Notes: a model not told the origin generated them from the sequence alone. A stretch of DNA of 64,000 bases from Mucilaginibacter gilvus (GCF_004054195.1 NZ_SBIW01000003.1:496001-560000); one strand, 5' to 3'; numbered from the stretch's first letter, positions 37,264 to 46,381 are shown. A program made the numbers and translations.

Positions 37264-37908
37264 ATGAAGCAGTTTAAAAGTCGTCAGCTACCCGAACATA
37301 TTGCCGAAAGCGGCATGAAAAGCATTTCCGCTTTTTTAGACGAGGAGGAGGCGCTGCAAGTTGATAATGCTCCATGGCACAATGCCGGCGACCTGCCACA
37401 AGTCTCTTTTTCACTCGCGCACAATCATCAAGGGGTTTATTTAAAATACAGGGTAAGCGAGAAACACTTGCTTGCGCGTTACAAAAACATTAACGACCCT
37501 GTTTATAAAGATAGCTGTGTCGAGTTTTTCATTGCTTTTGGTAATGAAAAAAAATACTACAATTTTGAGTTCAATAGTTTAGGAACCGCCCTTTGCGGCT
37601 ACGGGGAGGGTAAAACCGATCGACTTGAATTGTCTATTGATGTTGTGGTGGCCATCAATGCTTTAAGCACTACCGAACACCTGGATGCCGAAACCGGGTT
37701 GTATAATTGGGAGCTTGCTTTGTTTTTTCCATTCTCGGTTTTTGAGCACCATAATATAAATAACCTTAGCGAGCAGGCCTGCCGCGTGAATTTTTACAAA
37801 TGCGGTGATGATTTGCCCGAGCCTCATTTTTTGAGCTGGTCACCTATTGCGCATCCTTATCCCGAATTTCATTTACCAGAGCAGTTCGGATCGGTGGTGT
37901 TTGTTTAG
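37264..37908 (+). CDS. CBM9-like/DOMON carbohydrate-binding family protein, no signal peptide
   Basis: Starting from the ATG at 37264 the product has 214 residues (MKQFKSRQLPEHIAESG...). It resembles the family-9-like carbohydrate-binding fold: a central VYLKYRVSEKHLLARY strand pair, a KDSCVEFFIAF motif, YYNFEFNSLG, and NWELALFFPFSVF. No export signal is seen, which is unusual for a CBM. A GTG at 37231 would extend the frame, but it lies inside an operator palindrome. The gene has its own promoter/operator and lies 75 bases after the LacI gene. Function unknown; it may bind a cytosolic sugar or accompany the regulator. Confidence 0.75.
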   Translation: MKQFKSRQLPEHIAESGMKSISAFLDEEEALQVDNAPWHNAGDLPQVSFSLAHNHQGVYLKYRVSEKHLLARYKNINDPVYKDSCVEFFIAFGNEKKYYNFEFNSLGTALCGYGEGKTDRLELSIDVVVAINALSTTEHLDAETGLYNWELALFFPFSVFEHHNINNLSEQACRVNFYKCGDDLPEPHFLSWSPIAHPYPEFHLPEQFGSVVFV

Positions 37909-37985
37909 GGTGCTCTCCTATTAATTTATTTTATCATCTTGGTTATGAATCCATTAAATAAGCAAATAAAAAAATATTAAAAAAT

Positions 37986-37997
37986 GTGTGCGGACAC
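37986..37997. promoter_or_regulatory. LacI-type operator 3
   Basis: GTGTGCGGACAC, one base off a perfect palindrome, lies about 190 bases upstream of galE. CATATTTG (38011-38018), a near-perfect -7 element, follows between this site and operator 4. Confidence 0.55.
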
Positions 37998-38084
37998 GCA
38001 AATAAAATTACATATTTGTAAACGAACCCTAAAAATTTTATAATTATATATAAAATCAACTGTAGGTATATCCAATTTTTATGC

Positions 38085-38096
38085 GTGTTCGAACAC
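38085..38096. promoter_or_regulatory. LacI-type operator 4
   Basis: GTGTTCGAACAC, a perfect 12-base palindrome identical to operator 2, lies 88 bases before the galE start. Two sites 99 bases apart on one promoter would allow DNA looping by a tetrameric LacI protein. Confidence 0.6.
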
Positions 38097-38184
38097 TTTT
38101 AAGGTAACATACGATATCATTGTAAATAACTAACGCAAGCGTAAAATATTCAGCAAAAGTTAACCAGATCAACACACATAAAAT

Positions 38185-39225
38185 ATGAGCGTTTTAAAAC
38201 AAGGGAAAATATTAGTTACCGGCGGTACAGGGTACATAGGTTCTCACACGGTTGTGGAACTGCAGAACAATGGCTACGAGGTTGTTATTTTGGATAACCT
38301 GTCCAACTCCAATATTAAGGTTTTGGGGCAGATTGCAACCATCACCGGTAAAACGGCTGAATTTATCCAGCTTGATCTGCGGGATAAAGCGGCACTTGTT
38401 GAATTTATCAGCGGCGAGAAGGATATTACCGGGGTAATTCATTTCGCCGCCTCTAAATCGGTGGGTGAATCGGTGAAGGAGCCGTTGCTTTATTACGATA
38501 ACAATATTTGTACGCTGGTGAACCTGCTCGGTGCATTTGCGGGCCGCAGTATCAATTTTGTGTTCTCCTCATCCTGTACGGTATACGGTGAGCCTGACGT
38601 GTTACCGGTTACCGAGCTCTCCCCGGTAAAAACAGCTGAATCGCCTTACGGCAACACCAAGCAGATAGGAGAAGAGATCTTAAGGGAAACCGCATCGGCC
38701 GGCGATAGTCTTAAAGTGATTGCACTTCGTTATTTTAACCCTGTAGGAGCACATGCTTCGGCGCTAATTGGCGAGTTGCCAAACGGTGTACCTCAAAACC
38801 TGGTTCCGTTTTTAACCCAAACCGCTATTGGTAAACGCGAATTTTTAACCGTCTACGGTGATGATTATAATACGCCCGACGGTAGCTGCATTCGCGATTA
38901 TATCCACGTAGTTGATTTGGCTAAAGCGCACGTGGCCGCTATTGGCCGTATGAAAGAAAATACAATGGATGCCGTTTACGAAACCTTTAACATTGGTACC
39001 GGCAATGGCAGCTCTGTTTTGGAAGTGATCCAGGCTTTTCAGCGGGTTAACGGCGTTACGCTTAATTTTCGCATAGGCGCATCGCGCGAGGGCGACATTG
39101 TTAAGATTTGGGGCGACGTGGATAAAGCAGCCGCAAACCTGAATTGGAAAGCCGAATTAGCGCTTGATGATATGCTGGGTTCGGCCTGGGCTTGGGAGAA
39201 ATACATTAATAGTAATCCTTTTTAA
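38185..39225 (+). CDS. galE: UDP-glucose/UDP-HexNAc 4-epimerase
   Basis: The 346-residue extended SDR has the NAD motif VTGGTGYIGSHTVV, the catalytic Ser in FSSSCTVYG, and Tyr/Lys in SPYGNTKQ, then ALRYFNPVGAH, all standard for GalE. It interconverts UDP-Gal/UDP-Glc, and in many bacteria also UDP-GalNAc/UDP-GlcNAc. Its stop overlaps the start of the next gene by one base (TAATG). In this locus the GalNAc-to-GlcNAc step is the likely use, which would need an uridylyltransferase not seen in the window. Confidence 0.93.
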   Translation: MSVLKQGKILVTGGTGYIGSHTVVELQNNGYEVVILDNLSNSNIKVLGQIATITGKTAEFIQLDLRDKAALVEFISGEKDITGVIHFAASKSVGESVKEPLLYYDNNICTLVNLLGAFAGRSINFVFSSSCTVYGEPDVLPVTELSPVKTAESPYGNTKQIGEEILRETASAGDSLKVIALRYFNPVGAHASALIGELPNGVPQNLVPFLTQTAIGKREFLTVYGDDYNTPDGSCIRDYIHVVDLAKAHVAAIGRMKENTMDAVYETFNIGTGNGSSVLEVIQAFQRVNGVTLNFRIGASREGDIVKIWGDVDKAAANLNWKAELALDDMLGSAWAWEKYINSNPF

Positions 39226-41228
39226 TGATGGCTAAGCTCAATAAAAAGATCTTTGTGCTGATACTTGGACTGGCGTTCATCTGCCATGCGGGTAATGCGC
39301 AGGTAACTTACAGCGCTGTGCCGCCGGGTAAGGCAAGCATCGCGCAGGCTAAAAGAGGTATCATCAGTCTTCAAAATAATGTGCTAACGTTAACACTGGG
39401 TGTTTCAGGTCAGCAGGTAGCGGTTACAGGTTTTGATGATAAGCAAAGCCACTCACATTTAGCTTTGCCCAACACCCCGCTTTTTGAGCTTAGCTTAAAT
39501 GACGGCACTGCCATCAACTCCAACGAATTTATTTTAACGGGCAAACCGCAAATGGTAACCACCGCAGGCAATTCGCCGGGCAAAAAGGTAACTGCGAATT
39601 TGCAGAACAATAAATTGGGCCTTAAAGTACATTGGGAGGTTAGTCTGCACAACGGCGATAACTTTGTAAGGCAAACCTTTACCTTCTTGCCGAATGATTC
39701 TTTAAAAATAGCTAAGATCAGCCTCGTCACATTACCTTCGTCTTTTGGTGCTAAGCAAATGGGCACGGTTGATGGCTCGCCGCTGGTGAAAAATACGATG
39801 TTCTTTTCGCTGGAGCACCCCATGAGCCAGATAAGCATAGGTAAAGCCGCCACAAACGTTTATTTGCCGCGACAGGAGCCTTTAAAAGCTACTGAACCAC
39901 TTACCATATCTGCTGTTTATGGCGTTACTCCTAAAGGCCAGTTACGCAGGGGATTTTTATACTATACCGAACGCGTACGTGCAAAGCCATACCGCCAGGT
40001 GCTGCACTATAATTCCTGGTTCGATCTTTCCTGGGTGGATAGGAAATTGGATGAAGCAAGTTGCCTGGATAGGATAACGGTTTTTACCGATAGCCTGATC
40101 AAAAAAAGGAAAGTGAAAATGGATGCATTTCTTTTCGACGATGGCTGGGACGATAACAAGTCGCTATGGCAATTTAACAAGGGATTCCCCAATGGCTTTA
40201 ATAAACTAACCGCAGCTACCAAAGCAAGCGGCGCTATGTTGGGTGTTTGGATCTCGCCCTGGGGCGGGTACGACGAACCAAAGCTACAGCGCCTTACATT
40301 CGGTAAGAAACAAACTCCGCCTTTTGAAACTAACGATAACGGCTTTTCGCTAACCGGCCCGGTGTATAATAAGCGTTTCCGTGCAGTTACCACTTCGTTC
40401 ATAAAAGATTATAACGTAGGTATGTTTAAGTTTGACGGCGTTGGTGCAGGCAACGGCGCAAGCGGTGCCAGTATCACCTATCAAAAAGATATCGAGGCGT
40501 TTTTAAAGCTGATAAACGACCTTCGCGAAGAGAAGCCTGGACTGTATCTAAGTCTTACCGTCGGCACCTGGCCATCGGTCTACTGGCTTAAATATGGCGA
40601 CGCCATCTGGCGTGCCGGCGATGATACTGGCCTGGCGGGCGATGGCCCCAAACGCCAGCAATGGATCACCTACAAAGATGGGCAGGCTTACCAAAATATT
40701 GTAAAACGTGCGCCGCTATTCCCGCTCAACGCAATCATGTATCATGGCGTTTGTATTGCGGCAAACGGCTTACCCGGCAAGCTGGAGATCGATGATAAGA
40801 ATATCGCCGATGAGATCTGGGCCTTTTTTGGCACAGGCACTGGTTTACAGGAACTTTACGCAGATCCACATAAGCTAAACAACCGTAATTGGGACGAGAT
40901 ACAAGCCGCCGCCAACTGGTCTAAAGCCAACAAAAAAGCGCTTGCCGATGTGCATTGGTTTGGCGGTAACCCACTAAAGGGACAGGTTTATGGTTACGCC
41001 GGTTGGGCAGATGGCAGGGGCGTAGTCACCATTCGTAACCCAACGGCACAAGCGCTGGTGTTTACGCTGAAAGTGAAAGATGTATTGGACCTGCCGGAAA
41101 GGGTGAAGGATAACTACCGGTTCTTCGATGCCAAAAGCGCAAAACATACACAGGTTTACAAAGGCCGAGTTTTTAAAATAAAACTTGCGCCTTACGAGGT
41201 AAAGGTAATGGATGCCAAACCATTTTAA
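39225..41228 (+). CDS. Clan GH-D (GH36-like) glycosidase, candidate alpha-galactosidase/alpha-GalNAcase
   Basis: This 667-residue secreted protein (signal peptide ending HAGNAQ) has an N-terminal beta-rich domain (about 30-255) and a (beta/alpha)8 domain (about 265-570): HYNSWFDLSW, FLFDDGWDD, GVWISPWGGY, then MFKFDGVGAG, whose Asp fits the clan GH-D nucleophile, and WRAGDDTG, whose Asp fits the acid/base. A C-terminal beta domain follows. The motifs are GH36-like but not a textbook match, so it may be a divergent family. Overlap with galE and linkage to HexNAc kinases suggest alpha-Gal or alpha-GalNAc as substrate (inference). Confidence 0.72.
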   Translation: MMAKLNKKIFVLILGLAFICHAGNAQVTYSAVPPGKASIAQAKRGIISLQNNVLTLTLGVSGQQVAVTGFDDKQSHSHLALPNTPLFELSLNDGTAINSNEFILTGKPQMVTTAGNSPGKKVTANLQNNKLGLKVHWEVSLHNGDNFVRQTFTFLPNDSLKIAKISLVTLPSSFGAKQMGTVDGSPLVKNTMFFSLEHPMSQISIGKAATNVYLPRQEPLKATEPLTISAVYGVTPKGQLRRGFLYYTERVRAKPYRQVLHYNSWFDLSWVDRKLDEASCLDRITVFTDSLIKKRKVKMDAFLFDDGWDDNKSLWQFNKGFPNGFNKLTAATKASGAMLGVWISPWGGYDEPKLQRLTFGKKQTPPFETNDNGFSLTGPVYNKRFRAVTTSFIKDYNVGMFKFDGVGAGNGASGASITYQKDIEAFLKLINDLREEKPGLYLSLTVGTWPSVYWLKYGDAIWRAGDDTGLAGDGPKRQQWITYKDGQAYQNIVKRAPLFPLNAIMYHGVCIAANGLPGKLEIDDKNIADEIWAFFGTGTGLQELYADPHKLNNRNWDEIQAAANWSKANKKALADVHWFGGNPLKGQVYGYAGWADGRGVVTIRNPTAQALVFTLKVKDVLDLPERVKDNYRFFDAKSAKHTQVYKGRVFKIKLAPYEVKVMDAKPF

Positions 41229-41282
41229 ATAGTTGGTGCTTAAAAGTATATAACACAAAGGTTTAGATAAATTGCAGTACAA

Positions 41283-42458
41283 ATGCATACTAAGGGAATG
41301 AAATATAATTTTTCGGATATCATTGCGCAGTTCAGTATTCAGGCAGGTTCTTTCGGGATAAAGCCTTTTGGTTCGGGCCATATCAATGATACCTACCGGG
41401 TTACAACCCCGGCAGATGGGCGCGACTACCTGCTGCAAAAGATAAACAACTATGTATTTAAGGATGTGAATGGGCTGATGAATAATATGCTATACGTTAC
41501 CAATCATCTCAAGCAAAAAGTGTCCAAAGCCGGCGGCGATCCGGATAAGGAGGTTTTAACTCTTATCCCATGCAATAACGGCCTTTACTATTGCCAGGAC
41601 GAACAAGGTAGTTATTGGCGGATGACAACCTTTTTGCATAACACTAAAAGCTACGACCTCGTCACTACCGAAAAGCAAGCTTACCAGGGTGGTGTGGCAT
41701 TTGGCCGGTTTCAGTATTTGCTCTGCGATATGGGTGCCGATATACTGGTACAAACCATCCCCAATTTTTTGAATATCGAATTCAGGCTGGAGGAATTAAA
41801 CCAGGCTATTGAGAACGATGCGGCGGGCAAGCTAAATACTGTACAAACTGAGCTTGACTTTTTGCTAAGCCGTGCCGATAGCATGAAAGATATATTGCAA
41901 TGGGGGCGTGCGGGTATACTGCCCCTGCGCATCACCCATAACGATACCAAATTCAATAATATTTTACTGGATGAGCAGGACAATATCCAATGCGTAATTG
42001 ACCTGGATACGGTGATGCCCGGCTATGTGGCTTATGATTTTGGAGATGCTATCCGCAGCATCATCAGTACCTCCGCCGAGGATGAGGCAAACCTGGGCGC
42101 TATACAATTAAATATCCCTTTGTTTGAAGAGTTTACCCGCGGCTACCTCAGCCAAACCATATCTTTTTTAAGCGAGCAGGAATTGAAATCGCTTATAAAA
42201 GGCGTGCTGTTATTGCCTTATATGCAGGCGGTACGCTTTTTAACAGATTATCTTAATGGTGATACGTACTACAAAATTCAGTTTGTCGGCCACAACCTGC
42301 AGCGTACGCTTGCCCAAATGCAATTGCTGAAAATGCTGGAACTAAATAAGGAAACATTAACCGGAATTATAGAACGCGAGTGGTTTGGTTCTCACAACAG
42401 CCGCTTGACTTCAACGCAGCCGGTTTATTTTTCGGGAGTGCAAACTCAGCGCCTTTAA
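41283..42458 (+). CDS. N-acetylhexosamine 1-kinase-like phosphotransferase (copy 1)
   Basis: The 391-residue protein belongs to the aminoglycoside phosphotransferase/NahK fold. It has a nucleotide-lobe start FGSGHINDTYRV, the catalytic loop THNDTKFNNILLDE and the metal-binding VIDLDTVMPGYVAYDFGDAI. NahK of bifidobacteria phosphorylates GlcNAc and GalNAc at the anomeric oxygen. It lies 54 bases after the GH-D gene and 23 bases before the nagB fusion. A second, similar copy is at 46.4 kb. A Met at residue 6 is an alternative start. Substrate is inferred from family and context. Confidence 0.85.
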   Translation: MHTKGMKYNFSDIIAQFSIQAGSFGIKPFGSGHINDTYRVTTPADGRDYLLQKINNYVFKDVNGLMNNMLYVTNHLKQKVSKAGGDPDKEVLTLIPCNNGLYYCQDEQGSYWRMTTFLHNTKSYDLVTTEKQAYQGGVAFGRFQYLLCDMGADILVQTIPNFLNIEFRLEELNQAIENDAAGKLNTVQTELDFLLSRADSMKDILQWGRAGILPLRITHNDTKFNNILLDEQDNIQCVIDLDTVMPGYVAYDFGDAIRSIISTSAEDEANLGAIQLNIPLFEEFTRGYLSQTISFLSEQELKSLIKGVLLLPYMQAVRFLTDYLNGDTYYKIQFVGHNLQRTLAQMQLLKMLELNKETLTGIIEREWFGSHNSRLTSTQPVYFSGVQTQRL

Positions 42459-42481
42459 TTATCACACCTAAAAATTATATA

Positions 42482-44401
42482 ATGCCACGTTTAAATCTTT
42501 TAGAAGAAACAAGGTTTGAAAAACTACCTGTAACGGTTTACCCCGATATGCTCGCTGCCTCGAAAGTGGTTGCAGGGCGTATTGCCGGTATCATTAAACA
42601 GAAAACTCAACGAGGAGAAAAAGCCGTGCTTGGCCTTGCTACAGGCGCAACACCTATTGCGGTTTACAAAGAACTGGTTCGCCTGCATCAGCAGGAAGGG
42701 TTAAGCTTTAAAAATGTTACCACCTTTAACCTGGATGAGTATTACCCCATGAGCGCTACGGCTGTACAAAGCTACAAGGTGTTCATGAACAAGCACTTGT
42801 TCGATCATGTAGACATCGCTCCGGAAAATATCAACATACCCGATGGCGAGTTGGCACAGGAGGATGTGGCTGCTTTTTGCCTCGATTACGAAAAAAAGAT
42901 CAGCGGTTATGGCGGGTTGGACCTACAGATACTTGGGATAGGGCGTACTGGTCACATCGGCTTTAACGAGCCGGGTTCCGCGCCAAATTCGGGTACACGC
43001 CTGGTATCATTAGATGAACTTACCCGAAGTGATGCCGCGCACGATTTTGGCGGAAAGGCTAACGTACCTTCAAAAGCCATCACTATGGGTATCGGCACGA
43101 TTTTTAAGGCGCGCGAGATTATCCTCATGGCCTGGAATGCCAAGAAGGCCGAAATTGTTAGAAAAGCGGTTGAAGGCGATGCTTCTGCCGATATACCTGC
43201 TACTTATCTGCAGCATTCAGATAACGTGGAGTTTATTTTAGATGAAGATGCCGCATCAGCCTTAACGCGCTTTAATACCCCCTGGCTGGTAAAAGATTGC
43301 GCCTGGGACGAACAGCTGATAAAAAAAGCGGTGATCTGGCTGGCTAAAACGCTGAACAAGCCTATCCTAAAACTTACCGAAGACGATTACAATACCAACG
43401 GTATGGCACAACTGGCTACGCAAAATGGGCCGGTTTACCATATTAACATCCACATATTTAATAAACTGCAGCATACCATAACCGGCTGGCCGGGTGGTAA
43501 ACCAAATGCCGACGACAACCAGCGCCCAGAGCGTGCAACGCCTGCGGTAAAACGTGCCATCGTATTTTCGCCGCATCCTGATGATGATGTGATCTCGATG
43601 GGTGGTACATTTATTCGTTTGGCCGACCAGGGGCACGATGTACACGTAGCTTACCAAACATCGGGCAATACTGCGGTTTGGGACGATGATGCTTTGCGCT
43701 TTGTGGAGTTCAGCCTCGATCTTTCAAAATCTCAGGGTGTGGATGACGAAAAATTGCGCGCTTCTTACCAGGAAATGCGCGAATTTATCAAAACCAAAAA
43801 ACCAAACGAGCGCGATCCGCAGGAAATGGAAACCATTAAAGGCCTTATCCGCAAAGGCGAGGCCATTGCAGGTGCCCGTTTTGTAGGGCTGGATGATGAC
43901 CATATCCATTTTCAGGGGCTGCCTTTTTACGATAAGCGTAAAATGAGCAAAGAGGTATCGTACGAGGAAGATATTGAGCAAACTATTGCCCTGCTGCAGC
44001 AGGTAAAACCTCACCAGATCTACGCCGCCGGCGATTTTGCCGATCCGCATGGAACGCATAAAACCTGTTTTGATATTATCCATGAGGCGATAGTTCGCTT
44101 GAGCAAAACCGAAGAATGGGTGAAGGATTGCTGGTTGTGGCTTTATCGCGGAGCATGGTTTGAGTTTGAAACGCACGAGATAGAAATGTGTGTGCCGCTA
44201 TCTCCCGAGGAAGTAGAGCGTAAGCGCCTCGCTATTTTTAAGCACCAGTCGCAAAAAGATCGTCCTGTTTTCCCCGGCGACGATGCACGCGAGTTTTGGG
44301 TGAGGGCAGAGGACCGTACCAGCGAAACCGCCCGCACCTACAACCAGCTTGGTCTGGCCGAGTACGAAGCAATGGAAGCATTTGTAAGGTTTAAGTTTTA
44401 A
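42482..44401 (+). CDS. nagB: Glucosamine-6-phosphate deaminase fused to a PIG-L/LmbE domain
   Basis: I start this at the ATG at 42482 (639 residues; MPRLNLLEETRFEKLPVTVY). Upstream in-frame codons lie inside the kinase gene. Residues 1-290 are a NagB isomerase/deaminase domain (LGLATGATPIAVYKEL, FNLDEYYPM, GIGRTGHIGFNEPGS). Residues from about 360 form a PIG-L-type domain with the metal motif FSPHPDDDVISMGGT and a later AGDFADPHGTHK. The architecture matches the long NagB of Bacteroides (BT_0258 type). NagB turns GlcN-6-P into fructose-6-P and ammonia. PIG-L domains are N-acetylglucosamine deacetylases, so the fused part may replace NagA, which is absent here (inference). Confidence 0.92.
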   Translation: MPRLNLLEETRFEKLPVTVYPDMLAASKVVAGRIAGIIKQKTQRGEKAVLGLATGATPIAVYKELVRLHQQEGLSFKNVTTFNLDEYYPMSATAVQSYKVFMNKHLFDHVDIAPENINIPDGELAQEDVAAFCLDYEKKISGYGGLDLQILGIGRTGHIGFNEPGSAPNSGTRLVSLDELTRSDAAHDFGGKANVPSKAITMGIGTIFKAREIILMAWNAKKAEIVRKAVEGDASADIPATYLQHSDNVEFILDEDAASALTRFNTPWLVKDCAWDEQLIKKAVIWLAKTLNKPILKLTEDDYNTNGMAQLATQNGPVYHINIHIFNKLQHTITGWPGGKPNADDNQRPERATPAVKRAIVFSPHPDDDVISMGGTFIRLADQGHDVHVAYQTSGNTAVWDDDALRFVEFSLDLSKSQGVDDEKLRASYQEMREFIKTKKPNERDPQEMETIKGLIRKGEAIAGARFVGLDDDHIHFQGLPFYDKRKMSKEVSYEEDIEQTIALLQQVKPHQIYAAGDFADPHGTHKTCFDIIHEAIVRLSKTEEWVKDCWLWLYRGAWFEFETHEIEMCVPLSPEEVERKRLAIFKHQSQKDRPVFPGDDAREFWVRAEDRTSETARTYNQLGLAEYEAMEAFVRFKF

Positions 44402-44659
44402 GCCGGGTACTGAGGTAACGGGTTTAAGGGATTTAAGTCCTATTTCCTGCAACTTAAAAAAAGCGGATCTTGGGTAGCGAACAGGGTTAACATAACTTAA
44501 CACAATTCAGATTTATTAAAATTAAAAATTTGATAATCAATAAGTTAAAAATTAACAGGGTTAACATAAAATATAGATATTTTTTATCTATTGGTTAATG
44601 TTCAGCCCTGTGGATAGATGAGATCGTACAAATCGATGCAATCAAAAAAATAGAAAGTA

Positions 44660-46045
44660 ATGACATTAATAAAATCAATATCAGGCATCAGGGGTACTAT
44701 CGGCGGCACGCCGGGTGAGGGGCTTACACCTGCAGATGTGGTGAAGTTCACCGCGGCTTATGGCCGTTGGGTGATCGGAACTACCGGCAAACGCAAAGTG
44801 GTAATAGGCAGAGATGCACGCATCTCCGGCCAAATGGTAAACCACCTGGTCGTCGGTACGTTGATGGGTTTGGGTATAGACGTGGTTGACCTTGGCCTAT
44901 CCACCACGCCCACGGTAGAAATTGCCGTGCCGGATGAGCAGGCAGGCGGCGGCATTATTATCACAGCCAGTCACAACCCTACACAATGGAATGCCTTAAA
45001 ACTATTAAACTTTAAAGGCGAGTTTATCAATGACGACGAGGGCAAAAAAGTGCTGGAGCTTGCCGAAGATACTTCACGGGCCTTTGCCGAAGTGGATGAA
45101 TTAGGTAAAGTAACCCATGACGATACTTATCTGCAAAAGCATATCGATAGGATCTTGGCTTTACCGCTGGTTGATGTTGCTGCTATAAAAACGGCGAACT
45201 TCAGCGTGGTGATAGATTGCGTAAATTCTACCGGTGGTTTGTTTTTGCCTCCGTTGCTGAAAGCCTTGGGCGTTAACAAGATTGATGAGCTGTATTGCGA
45301 GCCAAACGGCCAGTTTCCGCACAACCCTGAGCCGCTGCCCGAAAACCTCACCGTAATTGCCGGCAGGGTAGTAGAGATCAAGGCCGACCTGGGTATTGTA
45401 GTTGACCCTGATGTTGACCGCCTTTGCTTTGTAAACCAGGACGGTAGTATGTTTGGCGAAGAATATACGCTGGTAGCCGTGGCCGATCATATATTAAGGA
45501 ACACACCGGGCAACACCGTCTCTAATTTATCATCAACTCGTGCACTGCGCGATGTTACCGAAACCCTGGGCGGGGTTTATGAAGCTTCGGCGGTGGGGGA
45601 GGTGAATGTGGTTACAAAAATGAAGGCCGTCAACGCGGTTATCGGCGGTGAAGGCAACGGCGGCATTATTTACCCAGAACTGCATTACGGTCGCGATGCT
45701 TTGGTGGGTATTGCTTTGTTCCTTACACTGCTGGCAAAATCGGGCAAAAGTATTTTAGAGTTGAGGAGCACCTACCCGGAATATTATATCTCCAAAAACA
45801 AGATCACCCTTACCGATGATATGGATATTGATGCCTTATTAAAGGAGGTAGAAAGCAAATATAGCAATCAACCATACAGCATTATCGATGGTTTAAAAAT
45901 TGAGTTCGGCAAGCAATGGGTACACCTGCGCAAATCGAATACCGAGCCGGTGATCAGGATCTATTCTGAAGCAAATTCCATGGAAAATGCCGATAAATTA
46001 GCAAATCAGATCATAGCAGATATTAATGCGTTGCTCGCCTTTTAG
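44660..46045 (+). CDS. glmM: Phosphoglucosamine mutase-like phosphohexomutase
   Basis: The 461-residue protein is an alpha-D-phosphohexomutase of GlmM type: SISGIRGTIGG at the start, the phosphoserine loop ITASHNPTQWNALK (Ser104), the metal-binding DPDVDRLCFV, GEGNGGIIYPELHYGRDAL, and the C-terminal phosphate-binding RKSNTEPVIRIYSEA. It moves phosphate between C1 and C6 of GlcN or GlcNAc. Here it would convert the GlcNAc-1-P made by the kinases to GlcNAc-6-P for NagB. It lies 258 bases after the nagB fusion in a region without a clear operator, and is followed by a strong terminator. Confidence 0.85.
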   Translation: MTLIKSISGIRGTIGGTPGEGLTPADVVKFTAAYGRWVIGTTGKRKVVIGRDARISGQMVNHLVVGTLMGLGIDVVDLGLSTTPTVEIAVPDEQAGGGIIITASHNPTQWNALKLLNFKGEFINDDEGKKVLELAEDTSRAFAEVDELGKVTHDDTYLQKHIDRILALPLVDVAAIKTANFSVVIDCVNSTGGLFLPPLLKALGVNKIDELYCEPNGQFPHNPEPLPENLTVIAGRVVEIKADLGIVVDPDVDRLCFVNQDGSMFGEEYTLVAVADHILRNTPGNTVSNLSSTRALRDVTETLGGVYEASAVGEVNVVTKMKAVNAVIGGEGNGGIIYPELHYGRDALVGIALFLTLLAKSGKSILELRSTYPEYYISKNKITLTDDMDIDALLKEVESKYSNQPYSIIDGLKIEFGKQWVHLRKSNTEPVIRIYSEANSMENADKLANQIIADINALLAF

Positions 46046-46154
46046 GGCCTGGCGCAATTAATTGAAATAGCGTTTAATATATGTTGTGTATTTAAGCTTC
46101 CTGCCAAATTTAATTCCCCTATGTAACCAGCGAGCAAGTATAAGTTTTACAAAT

Positions 46155-46166
46155 GTGTTCGAATAC
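46155..46166. promoter_or_regulatory. LacI-type operator 5
   Basis: GTGTTCGAATAC, one mismatch from operator 2, lies between the glmM stop and its terminator hairpin, 115 bases before operator 6. It is probably an auxiliary site for the promoter downstream. Confidence 0.5.
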
Positions 46167-46172
46167 ATATTT

Positions 46173-46210
46173 AAAGCCTGCTTTATTTATAATAAAGCAG
46201 GCTTTTTTTT
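46173..46210 (+). terminator. Intrinsic terminator after glmM
   Basis: AAGCCTGCTTTAT-TTATA-ATAAAGCAGGCTT forms a perfect 13-base-pair stem followed by a run of T, ending the galE-to-glmM transcription unit. Confidence 0.9.
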
Positions 46211-46258
46211 GCCAAAAATTTAATTTTTACTCTTCTTGTTAAGTTTTTGTAAATTTTA

Positions 46259-46291
46259 TTTGCTTTTGTGTGTGCGAACACGCTATATTTA
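46259..46291 (+). promoter_or_regulatory. Promoter with LacI-type operator 6 in the spacer
   Basis: TTTG (46259-46262) and TATATTTA (46284-46291) fit a Bacteroidota promoter with a 21-base spacer. The palindrome GTGTGCGAACAC (46270-46281) occupies that spacer. It would drive the second kinase and probably susC/susD. Confidence 0.6.
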
Positions 46292-46325
46292 GATAATAAT
46301 AATAACAAGGCTTACAAGGGCTATA

Positions 46326-46337
46326 GTGTGCGAACAC
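46326..46337. promoter_or_regulatory. LacI-type operator 7
   Basis: GTGTGCGAACAC is identical to operator 6 and lies 56 bases downstream of it, 44 bases before the kinase ATG, beyond the probable start site. Confidence 0.6.
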
Positions 46338-46381
46338 ACAGTATTATTATTGCCAGATAACTAAGTACACCTTTATATAAA

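Noticed and set aside
42380..42481. Upstream extension of the nagB fusion
   Set aside because: These codons overlap the kinase gene, and NagB proteins begin at the ATG at 42482.
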